DNA from: Dimorphilus gyrociliatus
Lineage: Eukaryota; Annelida; Polychaeta; Dinophilidae
Length of the DNA: 64,000 nucleotides
Assembly: GCA_904063045.1 (NCBI GenBank)
Contig: CAJFCJ010000010.1
Span: 1,302,001 to 1,366,000 of the forward strand
Direction: 5' to 3'
Shown here: positions 25,401 to 35,324 of the stretch, one piece after another
How positions within the stretch are numbered: position 1 is the stretch's first letter
Layout: each line of letters starts with the position of its first letter
The notes under the pieces: model-generated
Seen by the model: only the letters and a program-made list of their open reading frames with translations
Told to the model about the DNA's origin: nothing
Database searches by the model: none
Made by a program: the position numbers and the translations under genes

Positions 25401-28296
25401 TTCTATTCCATCTCTCTTTGTTTTATAGTCTAGTTATATTTTTCTAAATACAGAACTCATCATTTCAGTTTCTTTTTTCGATTTTAGATTGGAAAGGAAA
25501 GAAATACTTATGATTTTATCTTAGGAGAATTACATGTACAATACATTAACTATACAAATTAAATGCACAAATTCTATTCTATTAAGGTAAAAGAACTGCA
25601 AAAAGAGAAAGAAGAGAGAGCGAGAGAAGATTTATTTTTCTAGATGCTGCTAAGTAACTTTATATTAAATTTATTGTGTAATTATATATATATATATATA
25701 TATATATACAGTATATACATAAATAAGTTTATCCTTATATATGTTTTATAATTAAAAGAATAATTATCTAAAGATACAGTCTATATATCTATATATCTAT
25801 TCATTTACAGAAAAATAATTCATCTTAGCAAAAGGGAATAAATACCACGCCAGATTTCTTTTAATAATTTATAAAGATGTTTAAAAGGAATGACTTTCTC
25901 TATTATTATTACCAAATCATCCATTCAATTAACAAGAAGAAATGATTAAAAGAAAAGGAATGAATATAATTTAATACTTAATATCTAATTTAAAAAGAAA
26001 AAAATAAGCTAATAATCTTTTAGCTAGTTGAATATTATCTTTTTTTTTCTGTCGTTCATTTTACTCAATCTAGAAACTGTCTACATTTATAAAGCTATAG
26101 AACATCAATCATTAGACATTAAATTGCTTTTATTTATCCTATGTAATTACATTTTTTTTAAGTAAAACAGAAAAAACTTCCAAGATATTTCTTCGTTATT
26201 ATTGTTTTTGTGTTTATCCGTATTTTGTTTTATAATATTTATAATATTCTATAGCTAAAAGCTTTTCTTTGAATACTTTAAACCTTAGCATTCAAACAAA
26301 TATATTACACTGAATGATAATGTCTCTCATTTAAACATTTATAAAAGCATTCTTTCACATAATAATTTCTTTATTAACGAATAAAAGTTGTGTTTTTTTT
26401 CTCACCAATTTCATTCTAATCTCTTGTAATTCTCTTTTTTTATATATATAATACCTTATTATATATGCATGCATAGATATTAAACATTTTTTTGTTATAG
26501 ATAAATTAATATAAAGTACTATTTTATTAAATTTGCAAATGGGAATGGATATGCTTTGGAACTCTATTAAAATAGTTAATTATTTACTTATAAAAAAAAA
26601 TGTTAATTTATCATTTTAACTTGATAACTTCACTCTCATCAGACCGTAAATGCTCTAAATTTTTTTTCTTCCATTCATTTTCATTTCTTACTTTCTAATA
26701 GTTTCTATACAGATCTGTTTTTTTTGTCTTAGTTTCCTATCGAATGACAGTGGAGAAGAAGAAAATATTTAAATATACTTTCTCAACACCAACTTTTCAT
26801 GCAATTATATGTATTAGCTTTGTCATTACTAATCTTTTACTAAGGACATGAGTGAAATTCTGTACTTAATAATTTCATAAATTTCCTCCATAGGCCTACA
26901 AATATAATCACTTGGTAAATCGTTTTGCAGGATAACACTATAGGCCTGAAAAACAGTTCTATAAATAAAACTTTGGCTGACAGGTTTCAGCTCTTTAACG
27001 AACATAATCACGTTGACAGCCTGCCTAACCCCGGGGAGCTTCAAGACTTTTACCTCTTTCCAACCGCAACAAGGCGTCCTCGTCTTCTTCCCTGCAGTCC
27101 GTTCCATATTCCTATAAAATAAAAGGGTAAATTTAAAGAGTAAGTAAACTACTTAGCAATGTAAAGGTCAATAAATTAATTTTTCAAAAAAAATTATTTC
27201 TATTTAATGTGAACTTCTTAAAACAAATTGGAAAGAAATTTATATTTTTATTAAAGTCGTCAACTCTCTATTCTCCCGGAGACAAAACTAGGCCATGACT
27301 AACCCAGTCATTATTCGGTAAAAGAGAAAATGCATTAGAACTTATAAGAATTTTAGTAAACAAGATCTTTGCAAACTCTGTCAATTATTTATAATTTTTT
27401 ATACTGTTCCTCTAAAATTTTCATTATCCTTGAATACTAATCTACATTATTTTCGTATTAATTGTAATAATAAAATTAAGATTAAAGTAGAGAGGAGAAA
27501 AAATAGGCTAAATTTTATTTCTCCTCCTTGTTTGCTATTTGTTTTTAATTTTTCTTTGTAAAGCAGAAATTTTTAATTTACATTTTCCCTAAACTTAAAG
27601 AGTTTTCTCTCGGTTCTTTTAACCTAATAACCGGGCCGCTCTCGACCCTTCAATTAACTACTTCTCTTCAATTTACTTAGGCTTAGGAAAGTCATTATAA
27701 AAGTATCAAATAAGAATTTTAGATACTCATTCTTTCTCCTCAAATTTTTGCCCTAATAATCAGACTGTGCTCAAAGAATCTACTAGAAAATTCCTTCATA
27801 TTAGTCTATTTAAAAAAAGGAATTACATTCTTTCAAACATAGGCCTGACAAACTATATCAATTGGAATTCTTTATTTTGTATCACTTCATCACTTTTCTT
27901 TTATTTTCCCCTTTTCATTGTCAACTCTATTTTTTGAATGAAAACAATTAGGAAAAACTTTAGGTAAAAGAAATAGAGACCTTGATATGAAAGAACGAAA
28001 AAAATTGTTCTAAAAATCCTTGCGCTAGTTTCTTTATATAAATCTAGTACCAAAATAGAATAGGTAGAAAGAAGAAAATCTACCGTCAAATTGGAGATAC
28101 AACAGTCGTTCTTCGAGCCTGAACTCACCGAATCTAATGATCTTGCTCGCCTCGTTGATGACGATCTCATCCTGTGGCCGTATTGGCCTCCCATAGGCGT
28201 TGAATATTTATCCAATCGCACTTTTCCAGCAGACGCTGTAGCCGTCGTATTTTCAGTTGCGCCGAATAGCGCCGTTGTACGTCCGCTCACATTCAT
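16912..28296 (-). CDS. Pentameric ligand-gated ion channel, Cys-less Pro-loop type
   Basis: Predicted subunit of a five-part ligand-gated channel in the plasma membrane; ligand and ion unknown. Six exons on the minus strand: 28296-28084, 27111-27030, 24025-23811, 22584-22101, 20887-20382, 17007-16912. All phases agree and give 531 aa. Residues 1-170 are a charged, Ser/Arg-rich extension with no signal peptide that I can see. The ligand-binding domain starts near 171 (VFLKIGEIDTL, ARWREP) and carries FPLDVQD, the Pro-loop core, with Glu and Leu where the two Cys-loop cysteines should be. M1 spans about 362-384 (after ARRP), M2 about 392-412 (RLQLSFTLLL), followed by M3, a loop of only about 13 residues, and M4. 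The short tail is in the last exon. The start is the first in-frame ATG after a stop. Family assignment is firm; topology of the N-terminus is inference. The exon 5 acceptor is GTAG rather than the nearby CAG, because only the former keeps frame. Confidence 0.9.
18065..18118 (+). repeat. GA-rich microsatellite
   Basis: GAGAGAGCGAGAGAGCGAGAGAGA-type tract with GC interruptions, intronic in the ligand-gated channel gene. Confidence 0.85.
18784..18832. repeat. (TA)n microsatellite with ACAGT interruption
   Basis: TA run of about 30 bases ending ACAGTATATAT. Member of the recurring interrupted-TA class. Confidence 0.8.
19391..19452 (+). repeat. Compound (CA)n(CT)n microsatellite
   Basis: About 44 bases of CA dinucleotides followed by CT-rich sequence and CTGT. 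A second repeat of the same build is at 58149-58235. Confidence 0.9.
21555..21720. other. GC-richer island in intron 4 of the ligand-gated channel
   Basis: Much less AT-rich than the rest of the 1.2 kb intron, with repeated words AGTGACG, AGTAACGCC, AGTGACGCC and TCGCCTAAGG. A minus-strand frame is open over part of it, but it ends in a hydrophobic run with a stop and gives no sensible ligand-binding-domain sequence. It could be an intronic enhancer or an unused exon. Confidence 0.25.
24860..24950 (+). repeat. CTGT/CT microsatellite in intron 2 of the ligand-gated channel
   Basis: (CTGT)n of about five units flanked by CT-rich sequence. The two overlapping Ser/Leu-rich open frames are artefacts. 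Confidence 0.85.
25683..25722. repeat. (TA)n microsatellite with ACAGT interruption
   Basis: About 28 bases of TA ending ACAGTATATACAT, in the 3 kb intron 2 of the ligand-gated channel gene. Confidence 0.85.
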
Positions 28297-28470
28297 AATC
28301 CTAGATGTGTGTAATTTTTCTTCCTTTTATAGGGAAGCTTCTTTAAAAGCGTCGCTGGACGTCTCCGGCGAAACGACGCCCGACGTTCGTCGTCGACCGC
28401 ACGCTGAGCGAAAGACCGGCAATATACAGATAGGAGACGGTTAGAGTGATGTCAGCGACACCTACATCCT

Positions 28471-28485
28471 ATAGAGGGCGCTATA
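28471..28485 (+). promoter_or_regulatory. CTCF-like motif in a palindrome
   Basis: ATAGAGGGCGCTATA carries the core AGAGGGCGCTA, very close to the conserved bilaterian CTCF core AGRKGGCGC. It lies about 180 bases upstream of the ligand-gated channel start codon. Confidence 0.35.
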
Positions 28486-28614
28486 CAGTGGGACATTCGT
28501 GATTATTTTGTCCGATATGATCCCATTTGTCATCAATCATTTGTCTTCGAACGACCATATCGTAATGACTGTTGTGCTAAGCCCGTATATAGAAATCATT
28601 ACTAGTGCGTTAAA

Positions 28615-28622
28615 TCACGTGA
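28615..28622. promoter_or_regulatory. TCACGTGA E-box palindrome
   Basis: Perfect 8-base palindrome of the MITF/TFE (M-box/CLEAR) type in the divergent promoter region. Four such sites occur in the window. Confidence 0.25.
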
Positions 28623-29877
28623 CGCAAGATATATGCATTTCGGTTAATTAAATGCCATCAAAGGAACATTATCCTTCACCATCTCATCATGTGACTAAAT
28701 GATAATTAGAGATATTTAGTGGTACATAGACCATTCGTGCAGTTAACAGTCGTCAAAAGATTATCGTGTCACGAAATTATTATAAAAATCCATCTATACT
28801 ATTTATCATTGATCGCTTTCTTCCTTCATTTAAGAGATAACAAAAACAAACGGTTTCATTTCAATCTTTAAGCGAACGTCTGATGATACAGCAAAAAAAA
28901 AAAAAGAAATAAACAACTATATTAGCAACGTTATTTATTCATTCAATAGCTAATATATAAATTTCAGAATAGGAAAACCTCCTATATTTACCACTTTTCC
29001 CTGCCGTTCCTTTCATAAAGCTGTAACTACAAAAGGTTTCTTAACTTCCCCTGATATTGAGAGGCATCTTGTGGACACTTTTTCTGTTGTATATAAAGAA
29101 GTCTAGTGATAGAATCCTAGGAAGGTTTAGGCATATTAAGAGGTATACTAGCAGCCTAAGTCTTAACTAGAGAACGACGCGCCGGAGGCAACACGTCGGG
29201 TGAACCTGGATAAATAAGGCCTAGATGCTGATTTCTTTTAACACGTGTTTAGACTCTAATCAACTTAAATATTACTTTTATTTTTTCTTTATTTTAGTGC
29301 ATTGTTATAAATTTTCTTAATCAGATATTCTATCACTATCTTTAAAAAAAGCTTTGTAAATATATTTCATCATACAAAATTTGTTTCCACTCCGTTTACT
29401 TAATCAATTAGTGTGTTTCTTAATATAGGCCTTGAGAATATAAGTAAAGAGTGCAAAAATTGCGTAAAAAATACTAATTAGCCAAAAATCACGGAAGATG
29501 AAAAAAAAAGGTAAATAAGATTTGGGAAAATGAGGTATTTTCTTCTGATTGTATGCAAAAAGAGAGACTGGGCCGAGGGGAGAGTAAGGGAGAAGAAAAT
29601 ATGCAATAATTTATCAATAAAAGAAGTTTAGAGGCAAAAATATCGGTCTTTTACAGTCTGATATGCACTTCTTCGGGTGTTAAGTCCTCAAAATATACTA
29701 AATTTTATCATTTAATCGATTAGTTACAAGAGATTAATAGTTTCCTTGGTTATAAGCACAAAGTCCAACAGATAGAGATAATATGTCGTGTCGTAAAAGA
29801 ATACCATAGACAGTTTGAAGGCTGCTCTCTTATTGTTAAGTTGGCGACCAGAGACAGTTTGATAAATAGAGAACAAT

Positions 29878-32648
29878 ATGGAGAATAATCCACAGAATAT
29901 TACAACTGTAAAAGTCTCTTCAGCGAATTCTCAAGATAATCTTACAGTTGACGGAAAGGTTAATGAAACAAAATTTGGTATTGAAAATCCAGCCTTTAAT
30001 GATAGATTGGACCATCAAAATGATGTTAAAGAAGAAACAGTCATTGGTTTCAATGAGCCAAAGTCTATGGAGAGACTTGCTCCAGAAAAACCATACGCTG
30101 GAATGAATAAAGAAGATTTACTATACTTTTCACAAACGAACTTTTGGATTCGATTAAGATATGTTGTTCTCGCCATAATGGGGTATATTTTTTATGTTTC
30201 CTTTAAAAATTATTACCTGTTTATGACCCTCTTTCATCGTTCGTCAAATTTTATTATTACTCATATACTTGCATCTTGCACTCCTCTATCAATCTTACTA
30301 AGTTAGTGTAATCGACCCTTTCATATTTGTTTATTAAGGGTTACAAAGGAAAACAATTTGTAAACTCTCACCTTTATTTATACAAGAGGGGATCCATTTA
30401 TTAAATAGCTTCGTTTATTTTTTCATAGAGTTGATTTTACAACTGTAATGTATAACATTGAACAGGCTCGCTTGGCTCGGACTACTAGCGGCTATTATAG
30501 CTTTAACCATTGTTTGGCCTAGATGTAAGGTAAATCAAGCATTTTTCTATGAGAATTAATTATATATTGGCCCAATTTATAATTTGAATCAAAGTCAAGA
30601 AGTTGGTTAACAATATTTTTATCTTTGCAGAAAGAACCCACAACAGAATGGTGGCAAAGTTCAAGAATTTACAGTATCTATGTACCGACCTTTTACGATT
30701 CTGATAATGATGGAATTGGAGATTTGAAAGGAATTGAAAACAAATTAGATTACATTAAGGATTTACACGTATCTGCCATACACTTATCTGCCCTTTATGA
30801 GAGTGGAGTAGGCAATGTCGATCAAGGGTACGAAATTGTTGATCATAAAGCTATTTGGAATAATCTTGGAACATTGAGCGATTTCGATAGTTTAGTTAAC
30901 GCTTCCCATGCAAACGGTAAAAATTAAAATTTTTAAATTTTACCAACTGTATCATCCGATAACTTTTTCCCAGGTTTGAAGGTTATTGTCGATCTAGTGC
31001 CAGGTCATACAAGTACAAGTCACAATTGGTTTGTGCAAAGTAGCAATGCCGTTCCTGAATATGAAAACTATTATATATGGCGTGACTGTGCTCCTCCAAA
31101 TCTTCCAAATAATTGGGTATAAAGGAAATTTAATGCAATTACAATGATAAATTAATATTTCCATCAATATCATAACAGAAAAGCGTATATGGTGGTCCTG
31201 CGTGGACTCAAGCTGGTACTAGAAATCAATGCTATCTTCATCAACTATCAAACTCTCAAGCTCAATTAAATTTGAGAATAAAGAAAGTTCGAGACAGTAT
31301 TGAAGATATTATGGATTTTTGGTTAAACAGGGGTGTCGATGGCTTTAAAGTCATTCATTCAACTTTCTTATACGTTGACAATGAGTACAGAGATGAACCA
31401 AATGCTAATAACGGTCTAAAGTACGATAGTTTGAATCATATATATACTAGAGCTCAGCCAGAAGTATATAATTTAATTAGCGAATGGAGATATAAATTAG
31501 ATGAAAGATATGGCCAAAATTCAAGAAAGTGAGACAATTTGCATTATTATTCTATAATAAGCTTATTAAGTTTTGTCTAAAAAATTCTTAGGATCCTTAT
31601 GACTGACGCGGATGAAAACGTAGCAAAACTTAAAGAGTATTATAATTATTTGGGAAGAAATGGATCTCAAGTTCCCATGAATTTTCCATTTACTAAACTT
31701 GCCGACAGTTGCGATGGTCTCTGCGTTACAACTAATGTCCGTTTATGGACTCAAAATACCCCCACTGATTGTTTCCCCAATTGGCTGGTAAAAAGAGATT
31801 GATTAAATTATTCATAATTTGCTTATAACAAATGGTATTATTTTAAAAAATAACAGACCGGAACTCAAGATATAAGCAGACTGAAATCTAGATCTCCAGC
31901 TAATAGTAAAGCTTACAATATACTTAAAATGACCTTACCAGGAATTTCAATAAATTATTACGGGGAAGAAATTGGAATGGTTGATGGAACTAACTCAAAC
32001 GTAGATCCAACAGTAAGCTCTCAATAAGTTTTTTATTATCTCATTCATTCTTTAACGATTGCTGTTTTTTGTAACGTTTAGCCATTGCGAAGAGATAAAT
32101 TTAGAACGCCTATGCAATGGGATTCCAGGGTACTAAATAATGGTTTCTCAAATGCATCAAATCTCTACATTCCAGCATTATCGACCAATATAAGTGTCGC
32201 TACTTCACGTAGTGACTTGAACGCTTTCAAATCTGTCACGAAATTAAAGATGGATGCGTTCAGTTTGCAATTTGGAACTTTTGAAATTCTGCCGAATTTA
32301 CAACAAAATCTATTCGGTTTTCTAAGAAGATTTAATGGAAAAGACAGGTTAGCAGATAAAGATTCCGTATTCTTATCTTATCTTTATTGAATAGTTGTAT
32401 TTTTTCCCTGTATTAGTTTCTTAGTAGTTGCAAATTTCGGAAGAACACAAACCACCGAAAACCTGTCCAACAAGCACGAAAGAATACCCTCCGAGGCTAA
32501 TGTTGTGGCCAACATTGGGCAGGAATCTAGTTATCCTATCGATGACGATAAGGATATCAAATTAAAATCTGTCAGTATAAAACCTGGCGAGGCCATCGTA
32601 TTTAAATGGGACTACGAAAGGAGTATGAAAGATAAAAAAGATAAATAA
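29878..32648 (+). CDS. Amino-acid transporter heavy chain, SLC3 (rBAT/CD98hc) family
   Basis: Type II glycoprotein that brings an SLC7 light-chain exchanger to the plasma membrane. Nine exons: 29878-30182, 30466-30529, 30631-30916, 30974-31116, 31179-31528, 31592-31787, 31857-32012, 32082-32347, 32417-32648. All phases agree; 665 aa. The cytosolic tail carries PYAGMNKEDLLYFS, typical of the family. One membrane helix lies at about 95-119, followed by Cys122 in WPRCK, the expected disulfide partner of the light chain. The ectodomain is alpha-amylase-like: DSDNDGIGDLKGI, NYYGEEIGM and FRTPMQWD are clear. The nucleophile Asp is Ile325 (GFKVI), region III Glu is Asp388, and NHD reads TQD, so it cannot be a working glucosidase. 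The rBAT-like segment NNWKSVYGGPAW suggests domain B is partly kept. An in-frame stop precedes the ATG; introns after the first are 57-101 nt. Confidence 0.95.
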
Positions 32649-32690
32649 ATAATTGATAATAGAAGAGAAAAATTGAATTTTTCGCTTTTG

Positions 32691-32696
32691 AATAAA
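32691..32696 (+). terminator. Poly(A) signal AATAAA of the SLC3 gene
   Basis: Canonical AATAAA 43 nt after the TAA stop of the SLC3 heavy chain. Confidence 0.65.
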
Positions 32697-34224
32697 AGCA
32701 AATTTATTTAGGTTTTCCAATGATGAATACATATAAAAAAAATGCATTGATTAATCCCCTTCTTCTTTTAAGACTTCGAACATAATTTAGATGAGTGAAT
32801 GATAAGAGTGTCCTTCGGTACAGATGACAGTTATAAATAGCTAGGGCGAAAGGGGGATGTTATTTGTACATTTAAAAATAGATTGCAAGAGGCCATAAAG
32901 GGTTAGGGATGAGTATATTACACTAGATATCCCATTCCTATCTTTTTTATTCTTTTTCTTTTCATCCCTTGATACTGATTTCTATCAGTAACACGCAACA
33001 CTTTGCATAAAAATGTCTTTTTTTTCTTTTTCCTAAAGTATATATAACGAATTTTATGATAAATTTGATAATTTTATACATAATCCATTTTCTAGTAACA
33101 ATTTCTACTGTAATACCAAGTCATTTCATCAGAAGGTAGCTGAATATTTACATATAAATTAGCATTTTGTTTACATTCACAGATATTGTACGCAAATACA
33201 ATATAGATAATAAAACAAACAATAGATCCTAATTACTGTCAATGGCAATCAACCAGACGACTTTCTTTCTCTTTTGTAACATTTAAAAAAAAGTCGTTTT
33301 AGTAAAGTAATCAACTAAAAAAGGTATGAATAAATTTTCCTTAAATAATATACATAAAATACAGTTTTATCTTGAATTAATTAATTTATTCATAAAATAT
33401 GCAAAATAAAAGTTTTTAATCTTAAATATTAAGTTGTAATAAAGAATATTCCTATGAATTTTTATTAATTTTCATAAATTTTACATTTTAGCGATCTTAG
33501 CTATAATAATTAATTATTTATATTGTAAACAATTTGTAAATATTGGAAAACTCTAATAAATGATGTTTGAAAGAAGAAGAAAGGAAAGAATGATAGCTTA
33601 AATATTTAAAATTGAGAAGTAGAATTAATTTTATTCTAGTGAATCGAATGGAGAACCTAATAATTATTTCTTTTATGGATATATAGGATGATATATATAT
33701 ATATGATTACTTGTTCCATCAGTAGTACAATATATGTAATCGGTGATTGTTCGACCTTTTAACAATTTTAAAGTTCAGACAGTTAAACTTTTGAGAAATG
33801 TCAAGAGAATTTGCTTTGTAAAAATCAATCTAAGACCTGTTATTTTTATCCATTTCTCTTACTTATTTATATAAATATGTATATATAAAACCTTTATAGC
33901 CTTTCCCCGTCTTTCACTCTTCCAATTTTTTCCCTTCAATCCTTCTAACCTAATTTTTCTCTTCATCTACCTCTTTTTCTATCTGCTAGTCTCTATCATA
34001 TGGAAAAATAGTGTAAAGCTTTTAAATAGGCTTTTGAAAAAATTAACCGTAAACCGAATCTTTATTTTATAAATAATCGCTGTGTGAAAAAAATTGGCGG
34101 TTAGTGTTCCATTTGAAGTAATTGCAGTTTTAAAAAAAAAAATAATAACAAATCACTCTAAGAATTTGCCTGGATTTACCTTGCATGTAGCAGAGGGAAA
34201 TAAAAATAAACAAGAGAAGTAGAG

Positions 34225-34340
34225 GAAGACAGACAGAGGTGGAGAGAACAACGCAAATAAAGAGACATAGGGAGAGAGACAGAGACAGTCAGCCAGAGAG
34301 ACAGACAGACAGAGAGACGAATAGAGAGAGCGAGAGATGG
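34225..34340 (+). repeat. GA/CAGA microsatellite
   Basis: AGACAGACAG, GAGAGAGACAGAGACAG and related units over about 115 bases. Confidence 0.85.
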
Positions 34341-34483
34341 AAAAAAAAATGAAAAAGGACTATAATTTACAGATATATTTTTTCTGACTGAAATTGGATT
34401 TTAACATATATATAATCTAAAATATTTGCAATTTTAGTATATATGACGCTCTTACCTATTTGAATTGTTTGCTTCTTCTAATG

Positions 34484-34491
34484 TGACGTCA
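34484..34491. promoter_or_regulatory. CRE palindrome TGACGTCA
   Basis: Perfect CREB/ATF site with no gene start nearby. A second perfect copy lies at 43019-43026, and a 7-of-8 copy sits across the GPCR start (53663-53670). A chance match is possible. Confidence 0.2.
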
Positions 34492-34689
34492 TATTTTCCA
34501 TCATCGCCAGTAAAAGCAATTAGCTAGTATAGTTGTGAAGCTATAATTGCATGACTAAGTCAGAAAAGAGGGCTTAAAAGAAATATTCTAAACACGAAAA
34601 ATTTCCTTATTAGTATATTCCACCTCCGCCTTCTTTGTAGATATAGTAGAAGGGTTAAAAAGAGAAAAAAGAAAGTAGAAAATTATAAA

Positions 34690-34780
34690 GAAAGGTCGCA
34701 AGAGAGAAAGAGAGAGAGAAGGAAGGATAAGTCTACGAGAGAGTGAGAGAAAGAAAGAGGGAGAGAGAGACGGGAGAAGG
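34690..34780 (+). repeat. GA-rich microsatellite
   Basis: Purine-only stretch of GAGA, GAAA and GGGA units of about 90 bases with few interruptions. Confidence 0.8.
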
Positions 34781-35309
34781 GAGGAAATCGTCAGCTGTTT
34801 CTTTTCCGCTCAAAAAAATCTGTCATCAAACTCGACTGGAACTGATTCGCGTTTAACCGGCAGTCGTGCCTAGAGCGTCGCAAAGCAAATTTTTTTCCTG
34901 TCCAAATAAAAGAACCATGCATTTTTTTATAAATATAAATGTGAAATAGAAAAGTTTGCCATACCCTTTTTTTTATGTATTAACTTTTATCGACATTCTT
35001 CTCTTATTAAATAATAAAATTTTAACTAATATTCTCTCTTTTACAATTATTTATATGCTTAATGGAAATTTCAAGGTAAATAATTATTTAAAGGCATACG
35101 CAGGCCATTAAATATATGTTTATCACGATTATTTGGAAAGGAACACATAATCTTCAACGTGTGTTAACGTTACTTTGAAGTTTCTACAACACTATTAATC
35201 ATGTCAAGGTTCTGCAGTTTGCAGTTGCAGCAAGTTGCGTTCGTATCTGATATTTTTGAAAAAAAAAATAACAGAGTTATAAGATAGTTTGAATTACACT
35301 TTCGCTAGC

Positions 35310-35324
35310 TACTGCCATCTGCCG
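35310..35324 (-). promoter_or_regulatory. CTCF-like motif
   Basis: On the minus strand this reads CGGCAGATGGCAGTA, matching CAGATGGCAG variants of the CTCF core. It lies between the SLC3 and DEG/ENaC genes. Confidence 0.3.

Larger units (their letters stand above)
28297..29877. promoter_or_regulatory. Divergent intergenic region between the channel and SLC3 genes
   Basis: About 1.6 kb separates the start codon of the minus-strand channel from that of the plus-strand SLC3 gene, so it should hold both 5' UTRs and promoters. The channel side (28330-28500) is CG-rich compared with the rest of the window. It contains a CTCF-like core AGAGGGCGCTA inside the inverted repeat TATAG...CTATA (28471-28485), and TCACGTGA at 28615-28622. 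A + frame at 28091-28444 overlaps exon 1 of the channel and is an antisense shadow. Confidence 0.55.

Noticed and set aside
26829-27107. 92-codon frame starting MERTAGKKTRTPCCG on the minus strand
   Set aside because: The exon 27111-27030 fits the channel gene only in the frame EYGTDCREEDED, which matches phase on both sides; the longer frame runs into intron.
28091-28444. 117-codon open frame on + overlapping exon 1 of the channel
   Set aside because: It is antisense to a well-supported coding exon, which keeps the opposite frame open; no motif and no splice sites of its own.
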